Positions 16,445 to 26,266 are shown, counted from the stretch's first letter. The stretch: DNA of 64,000 nt from Xanthomonas arboricola (GCF_002940665.1 NZ_MIGY01000002.1:1138683-1202682), one strand, 5' to 3'. Numbers and translations: made by a program. Notes: generated from the sequence alone by a model not told the origin.

Positions 16445-18943
16445 ATGACCACCAACGACACCTTTGCCGCGATCGCCGCCGGTACCGCAACACCCACCAG
16501 CGTTCCCGCCAGTGTCGCCGCGCCCGGTTGCGGCGCGCCGGAATTGACCGACCCGTCGGATATCGTGCCGCCTCCCCGCCAAGCCATTGCAATGCACGCA
16601 CAGACCATCGAAGAACAAGCCGTCGCCACCTGGATCACCAAGGAAGCCGGCAACCGCCGGATCCCGTTCGAGCCGGAGCGCCTGGAGCGCGCCATCGACC
16701 AGATCCATGCCGACTTCCCGCAGCTGGACGTGTCCGACTACAAGCGCTCGGTGTTCGGCTTCGTCGACCGCAAGGACAGCGTCAACGCCGACGACCTGGT
16801 CGACCATCTGATCCGCGAGGCCGAGGCCCGCGTCGATCTGACCACCCCGGAGTGGGAGCACTTTGCCGCGCGCCTGTACCTGCGCCGCCTGTACAAGCGC
16901 GCCAGCCGCAACCGCTTCTACGACGCCAGCCAGAAGTACGGCTCGTTCGTCGGCCTGCAGGAGAGCCTGGCCGACCGCAATGTCTATTCCAACGACATCC
17001 TGCGCCGCTACTCCAAGGACGAACTGATCGAAGCCGGCAAGATGATCGAGCCCGAGCGCGACAAGCTGTTCGCCTACAACGGCCTGTACCTGCTGGCCAC
17101 GCGCTACCTGGCCACCGACAACTCGCGCGGCGTGTTCGAGCTGCCGCAGGAGCGTTGGCTGACCATCGCGCTGTACCTGATGCAGGACGAGATCGGCAAC
17201 GGCAAGGGCAGCCGCGAGCGCCGCATGCAGCTGGTCGGCGAGGCCTACTGGGCGCTGTCCAACCTGTACATGACCGTGGCCACCCCGACCCTGGCCAATG
17301 CCGGCAAGGTCGGCGGCCAGCTGTCGAGCTGCTTCATCGACACCGTCGACGACAGCCTGCAGGGCATCTACGACTCCAATACCGACGTGGCGCGCGTGTC
17401 CAAGCACGGCGGCGGCGTGGGCGCGTATCTGGGCTATGTGCGTTCGTCCGGTTCGGCGATCCGCGGGGTGTCCAATTCCTCCGGCGGCGTGGTGCCGTGG
17501 ATCAAGCAGCTCAACAACACTGCGGTGTCGGTGGATCAGCTGGGCCAGCGCAAGGGCGCCATCGCGGTCTATCTGGACATCTTCCACCGCGACATCGAGT
17601 CGTTCCTGGATCTGCGCCTGAACAACGGCGACCAGCGCCTGCGCGCGCACGACGTGTTCACCTCGGTGTGCATCCCCGACCTGTTCATGGAAGCGGTCGA
17701 GCGTCGCGGCGACTGGTATCTGTTCGATCCGCACGAAGTGAAGCGGATCAAGGGCTGGTACCTGCAGGACTTCTTTGATGAGAAGAAGGGCGACGCCAAC
17801 AGCAGCTTCCGTCGCAAGTACGAGGAAGTGGTCGCCGACGAGCGCATCACCCGCAAGACGGTCAAGGCGATCGAGATCTTCAAGCGCATCATGGTCAGCC
17901 AGCTGGAAACCGGCAACCCGTTCATGTTCTATCGCGATGAGGTCAATCGCAAGAACCCGAACAAGCACGAGGGCATGGTCTATTCGTCCAACCTGTGCAC
18001 CGAGATCCTGCAGAACATGAGCCCGACGCGGATGATGCAGGAGATCATCAGCGGCAATCAGATCGTCACCACCAAGAAGGCCGGCGACTTCGTCGTGTGC
18101 AACCTGTCCTCGATCAACCTGGGCCGTGCGATCACCGTGCAGGCAGACCAGGCCGATCTGCTGGGCGCCGACGTGCTGGAGCGCTTGATCCCGATCCAGG
18201 TGCGCATGCTCGACAACGTGATCGATCTGAACCAGTTGCCGGTGCCGCAGGCCACCATCACCAACCAGAAGTACCGCGCCATCGGCCTGGGCACCTTCGG
18301 CTGGCACCATCTGCTGGCGCAGAAATCCATCCACTGGAATGCCACCGAAGCCGAGGACTACAGCGACGAGCTGTACGAGCGCATCAACTATCTGACCGTC
18401 CAGGCGAGCATGGAGCTGGCCAAGGAAAAGGGCACCTACAGCGTGTTCCGCGGCAGCGACTGGCACACCGGCGAGTACTTCCGTGCGCGCGACTACAACA
18501 GCCCGCAGTGGCTGGAGCTGTCCGCGCAGGTGGCCGTCAACGGCGTGCGCAATGCCTGGATGCTGGCGGTTGCGCCGAACATGAGCACCGCGCAGATCGC
18601 CGGCTCCACCGCCTCGATCGACCCGATCTACAGCGCGTTCTACTACGAAGAGAAGAAGGACTTCCGTCGTCCGGTCGCCGCACCTGGCCTGTCGCTGGAA
18701 ACCTGGCCGTACTACGAAAAGGGCGCCTACAAGGTCGACCAGTTCGCCAGCGTGCGCCAGAACGCGCGTCGCCAGCGGCATATCGACCAGTCGATCAGCT
18801 TCAATTTCTACGTGCCCAGCACCATCCGTGCGAGCACCTTGCTGGACCTGCACATGACGGCCTGGCGCGAAGGCCTGAAGACCACGTACTACGTGCGCTC
18901 CAACGACATCGACATCAGCGAATGCGAGTGGTGTAGCAGCTAA
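16445..18943 (+). CDS. nrdA: Class I ribonucleoside-diphosphate reductase, large (alpha) subunit
   Basis: Catalytic subunit, 832 residues, that reduces ribonucleoside diphosphates for DNA synthesis. The catalytic cysteines can be seen: C296 (QLSSCFID) and C552 (VVCNLSSINL) form the redox pair, C518 (SSNLCTEI) is the thiyl radical site, with N516 and E520 beside it. The C terminus carries a mobile C827-x-x-C830 pair (CEWC) that passes electrons from thioredoxin. An ATP-cone-like regulatory segment lies at about residues 60-135. The start at 16445 has GGAGG directly upstream. The protein is about 70 residues longer than E. coli NrdA, mainly at the N terminus. nrdB follows after 174 bp, and a flavodoxin and thioredoxin lie further down, suggesting a self-contained reductase operon. 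Confidence 0.96.
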   Translation: MTTNDTFAAIAAGTATPTSVPASVAAPGCGAPELTDPSDIVPPPRQAIAMHAQTIEEQAVATWITKEAGNRRIPFEPERLERAIDQIHADFPQLDVSDYKRSVFGFVDRKDSVNADDLVDHLIREAEARVDLTTPEWEHFAARLYLRRLYKRASRNRFYDASQKYGSFVGLQESLADRNVYSNDILRRYSKDELIEAGKMIEPERDKLFAYNGLYLLATRYLATDNSRGVFELPQERWLTIALYLMQDEIGNGKGSRERRMQLVGEAYWALSNLYMTVATPTLANAGKVGGQLSSCFIDTVDDSLQGIYDSNTDVARVSKHGGGVGAYLGYVRSSGSAIRGVSNSSGGVVPWIKQLNNTAVSVDQLGQRKGAIAVYLDIFHRDIESFLDLRLNNGDQRLRAHDVFTSVCIPDLFMEAVERRGDWYLFDPHEVKRIKGWYLQDFFDEKKGDANSSFRRKYEEVVADERITRKTVKAIEIFKRIMVSQLETGNPFMFYRDEVNRKNPNKHEGMVYSSNLCTEILQNMSPTRMMQEIISGNQIVTTKKAGDFVVCNLSSINLGRAITVQADQADLLGADVLERLIPIQVRMLDNVIDLNQLPVPQATITNQKYRAIGLGTFGWHHLLAQKSIHWNATEAEDYSDELYERINYLTVQASMELAKEKGTYSVFRGSDWHTGEYFRARDYNSPQWLELSAQVAVNGVRNAWMLAVAPNMSTAQIAGSTASIDPIYSAFYYEEKKDFRRPVAAPGLSLETWPYYEKGAYKVDQFASVRQNARRQRHIDQSISFNFYVPSTIRASTLLDLHMTAWREGLKTTYYVRSNDIDISECEWCSS

Positions 18944-18962
18944 GCGCATTCGCGCTTCGCTT

Positions 18963-18987
18963 CCACGGTTCGCGTTGCGAACCGTGG
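18963..18987 (+). other. Perfect intercistronic hairpin between nrdA and nrdB
   Basis: The 11-bp arms CCACGGTTCGC and GCGAACCGTGG close a 3-nt GTT loop 20 bp after the nrdA stop. No T-run follows, so it is more likely an mRNA-stabilising or attenuating hairpin than a full terminator. It could set the ratio of NrdA to NrdB. Confidence 0.55.
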
Positions 18988-19117
18988 ACCCTGCTTCATC
19001 AGCTCCCACACCCCGCGCCCTCGGCGCGCCCCCTGACTCAGGGGGCTTTCCTCCAGAACCATCGCTGCCGTCGTCCTTGATGCGCGCGCGCGACGCCTGA
19101 AATACGAGTAGAGACCC

Positions 19118-20161
19118 ATGTCCGCAACACCGCTTGAGCGCATCAAGATCCTGGAGCCGCGTCACCCGAATCGCTCCACCGCCATCATCAATGGCCAGAC
19201 GTCCGGCATCCTCAACTGGAACGACATCCCGTACCCGTCCTTCTATCGGGCCTACAAGGAGCTGTCGACCAACTTCTGGATCCCAGACGAAGTGGACATG
19301 AAGGGCGACGCACGCCAGTACAACGAGCTGTCGGCGCGCGAGAAGAATGCCTACGACTCGATCATCGGCCTGCTGGCAACGCTGGATTCGCCGCAGACGC
19401 GCTTCATCTACAACGTCGCCGAATACATCACCGACCCGGCTGCGCATGCCAATGCCGCGATCATCGGCCAGCAGGAAGTGATCCATAACGAGAGCTACAG
19501 CTACGTGCTGGCCTCGATCACCGGCCTGGCCGATCAGAATCGCGTGTTCGAGATCGCGCGTACGCATCCGACCATCATCAAGCGCAATGCGCCGATCATG
19601 GGCGCCTACGAAGACTTCATGCGCGACAAGACGGCCGAAACACTGATCCGCGCGCTGATCCAGTCCTCGATCCTGGAAGGCATCAACTTCTATTCCGGCT
19701 TTGCGTATTTCTACAATCTGGTGCGCCAGAACCGCATGACCGGCACCGGCAAGATCATCAGCTTCATCAACCGTGACGAGCTGGCCCATTCCAAGTTCAT
19801 CAGCGAGCTGATTCGCGCCATCATCGGCGAGAACCAGGCATTGCAGGGCGACCAGCTCACCGATTACGTGCACAAGGCGTTCGAGCACGCAATCGACCTG
19901 GAAACCCAGTGGACCGCCGAAGTGCTGGACGGCATCGACGGCATCGACGTCGACGAGATGATCCGCTACGTGAAGTACCGCGCCAACAAGATGGCCGGCA
20001 TGCTCGGCATCGAGAAGCTGTACGAAGGCGCCAACGACAACGTGATGCCGTGGATCAAGGCCTACGCCGACAACTTCACCGAGACCAAGACCGACTTCTT
20101 CGAAATGCGCAACGCCTCGTACAAGAAGACCAACTCGGACAACGGCTTCGACGATCTGTGA
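19118..20161 (+). CDS. nrdB: Class I ribonucleoside-diphosphate reductase, small (beta) subunit
   Basis: 347-residue ferritin-like subunit that houses the dinuclear metal site and stable radical. Ligands can be assigned by alignment to E. coli R2: D90 (TLDSPQ), E120 and H123 (GQQEVIHNESY), then E in SSILEGINF, and E and H in RDELAHS. The radical tyrosine is Y127, seven residues after E120, so this is a tyrosyl-radical enzyme rather than a class Ic form. The C-terminal NSDNGFDDL tail is the docking peptide for NrdA. The region after it is unusual: the next gene is a compositionally foreign peptidase, and the flavodoxin and thioredoxin come only after it. Confidence 0.95.
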   Translation: MSATPLERIKILEPRHPNRSTAIINGQTSGILNWNDIPYPSFYRAYKELSTNFWIPDEVDMKGDARQYNELSAREKNAYDSIIGLLATLDSPQTRFIYNVAEYITDPAAHANAAIIGQQEVIHNESYSYVLASITGLADQNRVFEIARTHPTIIKRNAPIMGAYEDFMRDKTAETLIRALIQSSILEGINFYSGFAYFYNLVRQNRMTGTGKIISFINRDELAHSKFISELIRAIIGENQALQGDQLTDYVHKAFEHAIDLETQWTAEVLDGIDGIDVDEMIRYVKYRANKMAGMLGIEKLYEGANDNVMPWIKAYADNFTETKTDFFEMRNASYKKTNSDNGFDDL

Positions 20162-20213
20162 GGCGGAACTATCAACACTTCTCTGTAATTTTACCTACAA
20201 GTACGGGGGCACC

Positions 20214-21050
20214 ATGAGCAAGCGATTGGATCCACGCATCTCGTCTAGTCGCATGCGACTTGAGAACCCGTACGCGCACATGGAAGAAATTGAGGCGTGC
20301 TGGCAAGCGGGCAATGACCAGAATCGGTATCGATTTGCGAGTTCGGACGGTAAGGCCTTCTCTACAAAGAAAAGCCATAGCTTTGAGTCGATAGAGGCAC
20401 AAGCTAAAGAGTTGCAACGCGCGATTTGGAAGAAGCGGACAGATCTCGGGCTTAGCCAGAACGTGCACCCGATTGACGTCTTAGACCCGCAGCTTGCCGC
20501 GGAGCTTCTGGGCTTCGACTTCACCCTTCATTCTAGTCTTGGTTGGATGATCAACGGCAACCGCCAAGTTTCGGTCGCGGGCATGATTAATCAATCGACT
20601 CGATCCATCCAAATCGCAATGGACGCTGACCCAAGAGTCATGCGTTTTACTGCGGCTCATGAGATCGGCCACGCAATTCTTCATCCTGATCAAACAGAGC
20701 TACATCGGGATCAGCCATTAGACGGAGTTAGGCAAGCGCGCAATCGAACCGAACTTGAGGCAGACAAGTTCGCGACCTACTTTTTGCTGCCAGAGAAGCT
20801 TCTCACCGAAGAATTTAAGTCTCGCTTCCTGGGTGTTTTTGCCCTCGATGAGCAGACCGCATTTGCTCTACTGAGTAAGCCTATTTTCAAAGTGATTGAA
20901 GCTCTTCCGACTCTTCGTCACATCTCTAGGAAGCTTGCGAGTGCGACTTATTACAACGGCTCCCCCTTCGTATCGTTGTCCGAGTCTTTTGGAGTCAGCG
21001 TCGAAGCAATGGCCATTCGACTCGAAGAACTGAAACTCGTTATTGAGTGA
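20214..21050 (+). CDS. ImmA/IrrE-type metallopeptidase (DUF955), probably horizontally acquired
   Basis: 278 residues. The zinc motif H149-E150-x-x-H153 (AAHEIGHAILH) is followed by TELEADKFATYFLLP, which supplies the third ligand (E182 or D184), the standard ImmA/IrrE arrangement. Family members cleave or inactivate repressors, as ImmA does in ICEBs1 and IrrE in the Deinococcus damage response. About 145 residues precede the motif, without a visible helix-turn-helix. Base and codon use differ clearly from all neighbours: many A/T-ending codons and AT-rich flanks. A strong GGGGG ribosome site precedes the ATG. No adjacent XRE repressor, integrase or toxin is seen. It sits between nrdB and a flavodoxin gene on the same strand, as if inserted into the operon. 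The target is unknown. Confidence 0.85.
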   Translation: MSKRLDPRISSSRMRLENPYAHMEEIEACWQAGNDQNRYRFASSDGKAFSTKKSHSFESIEAQAKELQRAIWKKRTDLGLSQNVHPIDVLDPQLAAELLGFDFTLHSSLGWMINGNRQVSVAGMINQSTRSIQIAMDADPRVMRFTAAHEIGHAILHPDQTELHRDQPLDGVRQARNRTELEADKFATYFLLPEKLLTEEFKSRFLGVFALDEQTAFALLSKPIFKVIEALPTLRHISRKLASATYYNGSPFVSLSESFGVSVEAMAIRLEELKLVIE

Positions 21051-21063
21051 TTGCTTCTCCGAG

Positions 21064-21546
21064 ATGCACATCCTCCTCGCCCACACTTCGCTCAGCGGCA
21101 ATACGCGTGATGTCGCGCGTGCGATCCACGCGCGCTGCGAGGAACTGGGTCATGCTGTGACTTGGATCGATGCAGATATCCAGACGCTGGCGCAGGCGTG
21201 CCCGGACGGCGCCGTGCATGATCTCTACATCCTCGGCAGCTGGAGCATCAATGCCGGACGCACGCCGCCGGAGATGAAGTGTTTCATCGAGGAGCTCGTC
21301 GCCGCGGTCGGCAAGCCGGAGCGCCTGGCAGTGTTTGGCACCGGCGAGACGCAGTGGGGCGAGGAGAACTACTGCGGCGCGGCTCGGCGTATGGCCGCAT
21401 TCTTCGGCACGCGCTACCCGCGGCTTGAGATCGAACAGATGCCCCACGGCGAACGCGACGCCACCAAGATCCAACGCTGGACCGACCACATTCTTGCCTG
21501 TACAGAGACATCCCCCCATGCAAACTCTCCACGCCTCCACGCCTGA
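21064..21546 (+). CDS. Flavodoxin-like protein of the nrd operon
   Basis: 160-residue flavodoxin-fold protein. HTSLSGNTRDVARAI (residues 7-21) is the FMN phosphate loop; YILGSWSINAGRTPPEM and AVFGTGETQWGEENYCGAA match the later isoalloxazine loops. In class Ib systems a flavodoxin, NrdI, helps build the metallocofactor; in this operon a flavodoxin next to nrdAB could do a comparable job or maintain the diferric-tyrosyl cofactor. ATG at 21064 is chosen because the phosphate loop then begins at residue 8; an in-frame ATG at 21043 overlaps the peptidase gene. The end overlaps the thioredoxin gene by 29 bp, indicating coupled expression. It is longer than typical NrdI, so it should not be named nrdI without structural comparison. 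Confidence 0.8.
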   Translation: MHILLAHTSLSGNTRDVARAIHARCEELGHAVTWIDADIQTLAQACPDGAVHDLYILGSWSINAGRTPPEMKCFIEELVAAVGKPERLAVFGTGETQWGEENYCGAARRMAAFFGTRYPRLEIEQMPHGERDATKIQRWTDHILACTETSPHANSPRLHA

Positions 21547-21844
21547 CGACTACGTCGCCGCCCTGGCTGCGCATCCGCGCTTACTGGTCGACTACTACAA
21601 GGACAATTGCCCGGGTTGCAAGATGCTCGACATGTCGCTGACCAAGTTCGCCGCAAGCGAGGACGCTGCGGGCGTCGCACTACTCAAGGTGAAGCTGGAA
21701 GTGGTTGGCGAGGAGTTCTTTCGCAGCCTGGGCCTGCGGCAGACGCCGACCTTAGCGCTGTTCAAGGACGGCAGCGAGGTGGCACGCCTGCCCGGCTTCC
21801 AGTCGCCGGCGCAGGTGGAAACCGCGGTCAAGACCAGCCTCTGA
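21518..21844 (+). CDS. Thioredoxin-family protein of the nrd operon
   Basis: 108 residues with a thioredoxin fold. The active site is C31-P-G-C34 (KDNCPGCKML) instead of the usual WCGPC, and the cis-proline loop is visible at RQTPTLALFKDG. The gene overlaps the flavodoxin gene by 29 bp. In this position the likely job is to reduce the C-terminal CxxC of NrdA, which would make the reductase independent of the general thioredoxin or glutaredoxin pool. The missing Trp and changed dipeptide suggest a redox potential different from TrxA. Functional pairing with NrdA is inference from gene order. Confidence 0.85.
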   Translation: MQTLHASTPDDYVAALAAHPRLLVDYYKDNCPGCKMLDMSLTKFAASEDAAGVALLKVKLEVVGEEFFRSLGLRQTPTLALFKDGSEVARLPGFQSPAQVETAVKTSL

Positions 21845-22203
21845 GCCACCGTGGCGCGCAGCCGCCTGCGGTTGCAGGTCATCGCATCGGAAAGGTAGCT
21901 GCATGCCGCCGCCTAAGCGAGCGAGCGCGACGCAATCTGATGCTCGCGTAGGAGCGGCCCCGGCCGCGACCGCCGTCCCGACAAACCCCATCGTGCACCC
22001 GGCAGTACACGCGACAGCCACGCCGCATGCCACCATCGGCCAACCCTCTCACAGCAACATCGCGCACGCGCAGCGTCGACACGATGGCTGCCAATCGCCG
22101 CTGCGCTACGTTCCGGCGTACGCCGCTGCGACCGCCTATCCTGTCGGTGCCAGGCTGCTGCAATCGCCCTGGCACGCAGTGCCCCCTTCCCTGGAAACCC
22201 CGC
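21845..22203. other. Intergenic region after the nrd operon
   Basis: About 360 bp without a supported gene. A plus-strand frame from 21903 is open but Ala/Pro/His-rich with no family resemblance. GCGTAGGAGCGGCCCCGGCCGCGAC near 21948-21972 shares the GTAGGAGCG core of the zwf-downstream palindrome. The thioesterase promoter should lie here. Confidence 0.5.
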
Positions 22204-22611
22204 ATGTCAGACAGCCTGCAGACCCAGCCACCGACCGAAGTCCGCATGGCCGAGATCGTGTTCCCCAACCATACCAACCACATGGGCACGCTGTTCGGTG
22301 GGCAGGCGCTGGCGTGGATGGACAAGGCCGCCTTCCTGGCGGCATCGCGCTATGCGCGCCGTGCGGTAGTGACCGCGCGCTCGGACCAGGTGGATTTCAA
22401 GCTGCCGATCCGTCAGGGCCAGATGGTGGAAACCATCGCGCGGGTGGTGTCGGTGGGGCGCAGTTCGATCAAGGTGGAAGTGGAACTGATCGCCGAGGAT
22501 CTGCTCAGCGGCGCACGCGAGCTGTGCACCCGCGGCCACTTCGTGATGATCGCGCTCGGCGACGACGGCAAGCCGACCACGGTGCCGCCGCTGTTCGTTA
22601 CCGGCGACTGA
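22204..22611 (+). CDS. Acyl-CoA thioesterase, hotdog fold (YciA-like)
   Basis: 135-residue cytosolic single-hotdog thioesterase that hydrolyses acyl-CoA to free CoA and acid. The signature FPNHTNHMGTLFGGQALAWM followed by D40 carries the catalytic aspartate on the central helix; RQGQMVETIARVVSVGRSS is the following strand pair. The ATG at 22204 gives the normal short N terminus of the family. It appears monocistronic and convergent with the next gene, leaving only 6 bp between their stop codons. Chain-length preference cannot be read. Confidence 0.88.
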   Translation: MSDSLQTQPPTEVRMAEIVFPNHTNHMGTLFGGQALAWMDKAAFLAASRYARRAVVTARSDQVDFKLPIRQGQMVETIARVVSVGRSSIKVEVELIAEDLLSGARELCTRGHFVMIALGDDGKPTTVPPLFVTGD

Positions 22612-22617
22612 CGGCGG

Positions 22618-23133
22618 TCATTCCTCGACCTCGCGGTCCTCGCGCTTGGTTTCCGCCATCGCCTCGGGCTCCAGCTCTTCGGCGCTGCGATTGAGTTTGA
22701 CGAAGACGCCCCAGGCGATCAGCAGCAGCGCCGCGCACAGGCCCACTGCCGCCGCATACGGCAGCTTGGCGGGGTCGTCGTGCATCAGCTCGAAGATCGA
22801 CACCAGCGTCTCGATCGCCAGCGCAATCACGATCACCACGAAGAACCGCGACAGGTAGCGGCGCACACGCGTAGGGCCGCTGACCTTGACGTCGCGCAGG
22901 ATCTCTTCCTCGAAGATGGTCTGGCCCAGTTCCAGCGTCACCAGCGCCACGGTGAGCAGGCCGATCGCCTCCAGCACCACGTTGAAGCGGTCGCGCACCA
23001 CCATGTCGCCGCCGGGGGTAAAGCCATGCCACAGCTCCAGTGCGGCCATCGCCACCAGACCCGCCGCGCACAGCACGAAAAACGCCAGGATCACGAAATG
23101 ACCGGCACGGAACAGGTGGCTGAGCAGCTTCAT
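22618..23133 (-). CDS. Small integral membrane protein with four predicted spans
   Basis: 171 residues. Four hydrophobic segments are visible: FVILAFFVLCAAGLVAMAAL, VVLEAIGLLTVALVTLELG, FVVIVIALAIETLVSIFEL and YAAAVGLCAALLLIAWGVFV. A basic cytosolic loop (VSGPTRVRRYLSR) lies between spans 2 and 3, and the C-terminal tail is strongly acidic (SAEELEPEAMAETKREDREVEE). The ATG at 23133 follows GGAGGCGA-like sequence only weakly, but upstream in-frame extensions look non-coding. The layout is reminiscent of the PsiE-type 4-TM proteins, but I do not recognise it with confidence, and no function is proposed. Confidence 0.7.
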   Translation of the reverse strand: MKLLSHLFRAGHFVILAFFVLCAAGLVAMAALELWHGFTPGGDMVVRDRFNVVLEAIGLLTVALVTLELGQTIFEEEILRDVKVSGPTRVRRYLSRFFVVIVIALAIETLVSIFELMHDDPAKLPYAAAVGLCAALLLIAWGVFVKLNRSAEELEPEAMAETKREDREVEE

Positions 23134-23499
23134 CGGAGGCGACACGGGCGAGGGGAGGCAGAGCATCGTGTGCACCGCGTCGTGATGGCGCGAAGGCAGT
23201 GGCAACATCCACGTCGGAGGCATCGCATTGCGGAGGTATCGCGTGAGGTGTGTCGACGCCTCGCGCCAAGGCGACGCATGCGCCTGATCGAAGCAGGCCC
23301 CAGCGGCCGGTTGTTTGCGCAGATTGCCAGATCGGGGCCACAAGGGTGCCAACTAGCTGCGACCTCCGCTACCCGAGGTGCAAGCCGCGCCCAAAAGAAA
23401 AGCCGGTAGCCGGAGCGCACCCTTCCCCACCGGGGACGGTGCCCGCAGAGCGGATGGGGTACCGTCTACACGTATCCCTGCCGCACCCGCACGCCAACC
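23134..23499. repeat. Intergenic region with a degenerate REP-like element
   Basis: About 365 bp without a gene. The segment 23421-23462 (CCTTCCCCACCGGGG, then GGTGCCCGCAGAGCGGATG) is a diverged member of the repeat family seen at 35389-35431 and 35597-35640 (CTTCTCCC.CGGGAGAAG with GCCCGAAGGGCGGATGAGGG). Otherwise nothing is recognised. Confidence 0.5.
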
Positions 23500-24444
23500 T
23501 CAGCTATGCCGCAACACCTGATACGCCTGCAGATGCACATTCGCCGCCATCAGCAGCGGCGCATTGCGCCCTGTCTCGCGCACCCGCTTCAACATGTCGC
23601 CGACGATCTGCGCCGCTTCCACCTCCTGGCCGGCTTCCAGGTCGCGCAGCATCGAGGCCTTCAGCGGCGAATCCACCTGCAACAAGGTCTGCAGCGCCTT
23701 GGCGCGCGCAGCTTCCGGAATCGGCTGCCCGGCCGCATCGGCGGCCCACAGGCATTCGTTGTACAAGCCGTTGATCAACGCACGCCCGTCGTCGGTGGCC
23801 ACGATCGCCCCGACCGGCGCACGCATCAGGCAGGTGGCCGCCGCCAGCGCGGTGAGGAAGCTGTACTTGATCCACTGCTCCTGCGCGATCTGCTCGCTGG
23901 CCACATGATCGATGCCGGCCTGCGCGCAGGCCGCCGCAAGCGCCTGCACCCGCGCGGACGCGGCGCCGCCATCGCGCTCGCCGAAGGTCATCGCCGCCGG
24001 CTTGCCCAGGTGCAGGATCTGCCCGTGCTCGCCCTTGGTCGCGCTGATGAAGCACAGCCCGCCCAGCACCCGTGCTGCACCGAAATGCTCGTCCAGCGCC
24101 GCGTAATGGCGCAGGCCGTTGAGGATCGGCAGCACCGTGGTGTGCTCGCCCACCGCCGGCGCAATCGCCTCGATCGCGCTGTCCAGGTCGTAGGCCTTGC
24201 AGCTGAGGATCACTAGATCGAACGGCCGCTGCGCCACCAGGGCCGGCAGGTCCTGCGCGGTGACATGCGCCACCGGCAGATCCGCATCGCCCAACGGACT
24301 GCGGATGCGCAGGCCATCGGCCTGCAGCTGCGCCGCGCGCGCGTCGCGCACCAGAAAGGTCACATCGACACCGGCCTGCGCCAGACGTCCGCCGAAATAA
24401 CCGCCGGTACCGCCGGCGCCGAGGATGAGGATACGCATCGCCAT
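23500..24444 (-). CDS. panE: 2-dehydropantoate 2-reductase (ketopantoate reductase)
   Basis: NADPH-dependent reductase of ketopantoate to pantoate in pantothenate/CoA synthesis, 314 residues from the chosen start. The nucleotide-binding loop is LGAGGTGGYFGGRLA at the N terminus. The conserved lysine of SCKAYD, the NGLRH segment, and EQWIKYSFLTALAAATCLM at the start of the helical C-terminal domain are all family signatures. Three in-frame ATGs (24450, 24444, 24438) are possible; 24444 has GGAG nine bases upstream, while 24450 overlaps the stop of the ABC permease gene. The gene therefore sits at the end of the minus-strand ABC unit. Some family members reduce other 2-keto acids, so true PanE function is likely but not proven. 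Confidence 0.85.
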   Translation of the reverse strand: MAMRILILGAGGTGGYFGGRLAQAGVDVTFLVRDARAAQLQADGLRIRSPLGDADLPVAHVTAQDLPALVAQRPFDLVILSCKAYDLDSAIEAIAPAVGEHTTVLPILNGLRHYAALDEHFGAARVLGGLCFISATKGEHGQILHLGKPAAMTFGERDGGAASARVQALAAACAQAGIDHVASEQIAQEQWIKYSFLTALAAATCLMRAPVGAIVATDDGRALINGLYNECLWAADAAGQPIPEAARAKALQTLLQVDSPLKASMLRDLEAGQEVEAAQIVGDMLKRVRETGRNAPLLMAANVHLQAYQVLRHS

Positions 24445-24449
24445 CGTCA

Positions 24450-25249
24450 TCAGCTCCGTAAACCCACGCCACGGCGCAGCAGCCACAGCGCCAGCGCGCT
24501 GAGGACCGCGACAAAGCCCAGCATCAGCGCGTAGGCGACCCAGATCGGCACGTCGGAGCTGCCGAGCAGGCCGTAGCGGAACGCGTTGACCATGTAGAAG
24601 ATCGGGTTGGCGTGGGTGGCCGCTTCGGCCCATGGCGGCAGCAACTTCACCGAGTAGAACACGCCGCCCAGATAGGTCAGCGGGGTCAGGATGAAGGTCG
24701 GCACGATCGCCACGTCGTCGAACTTCTTGGCGTACACCGCGTTGACGAAGCCGGCCAGCGAGAAGATGGTCGCACCCAGCAGCACCGTGGTCAGCGTGAC
24801 CAGCGGATGCGGGATACGCACAGGCGTAAAGAACATCGCGATGATCAGCACCAACGCCCCGACCATCACCCCACGCAGCACCGCGCCGGAGACGTAGCCC
24901 CACAGGATCACCCAGTTGGGCATCGGGCTGACCAGCAGCTCTTCCACGTGCCGGCCGAACTTGGCGCCGAAGAAGCTGGAGGAGATGTTGCCGTAGCTGT
25001 TCTGGATCACGCTCATCATCACCAGGCCCGGCACGATGAACTGCATGTACGAGTAGCCGCCCATGTCGCCCACGCGCGAGCCGATCAGCCCGCCGAAGAT
25101 CAAGAAGTACAGCGTCATGGTGATGGCCGGCGGCACCAGGGTCTGGCCCCAGATGCGCAGGATGCGCTGCACTTCGCGGCGCACGATGGTGCCCAGCGCA
25201 ATCCAGTTGCGGCGCGCATTGGTGGGTTCGGTCACGGTGCGGATCTCGT

Positions 25250-25253
<4 letters not shown>
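24450..25253 (-). CDS. ABC-2 type transporter permease (YadH-like)
   Basis: 267-residue inner-membrane permease with six hydrophobic segments and the ABC-2 loop VPPAITMTLYFLIFGGLIGSR near the N terminus; SFFGAKFGRHVEELLVSPMP is the family cytosolic motif. It pairs with the ATPase gene immediately upstream, overlapping it by 4 bp (25250-25253, ATGA), so the two make one exporter. The E. coli counterpart YadGH has no proven substrate; export of lipids, polysaccharides or drugs are all possible for this class. Its stop overlaps the first possible panE start. Confidence 0.88.

Positions 25254-26266
<1,013 letters not shown>

Noticed and set aside
16184-19888. A minus-strand open frame of more than 1200 codons across nrdA and nrdB
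   Set aside because: It is antisense to two clearly recognised genes, has Val/Ala/His/Gln-rich low-information sequence and no family resemblance; high GC makes antisense stop codons rare.
21903-22203. Upstream in-frame extension of a Pro/Ala-rich frame ahead of the thioesterase
   Set aside because: The thioesterase has a normal family N terminus at 22204 in another frame; the Pro/Ala/His-rich reading looks non-coding.
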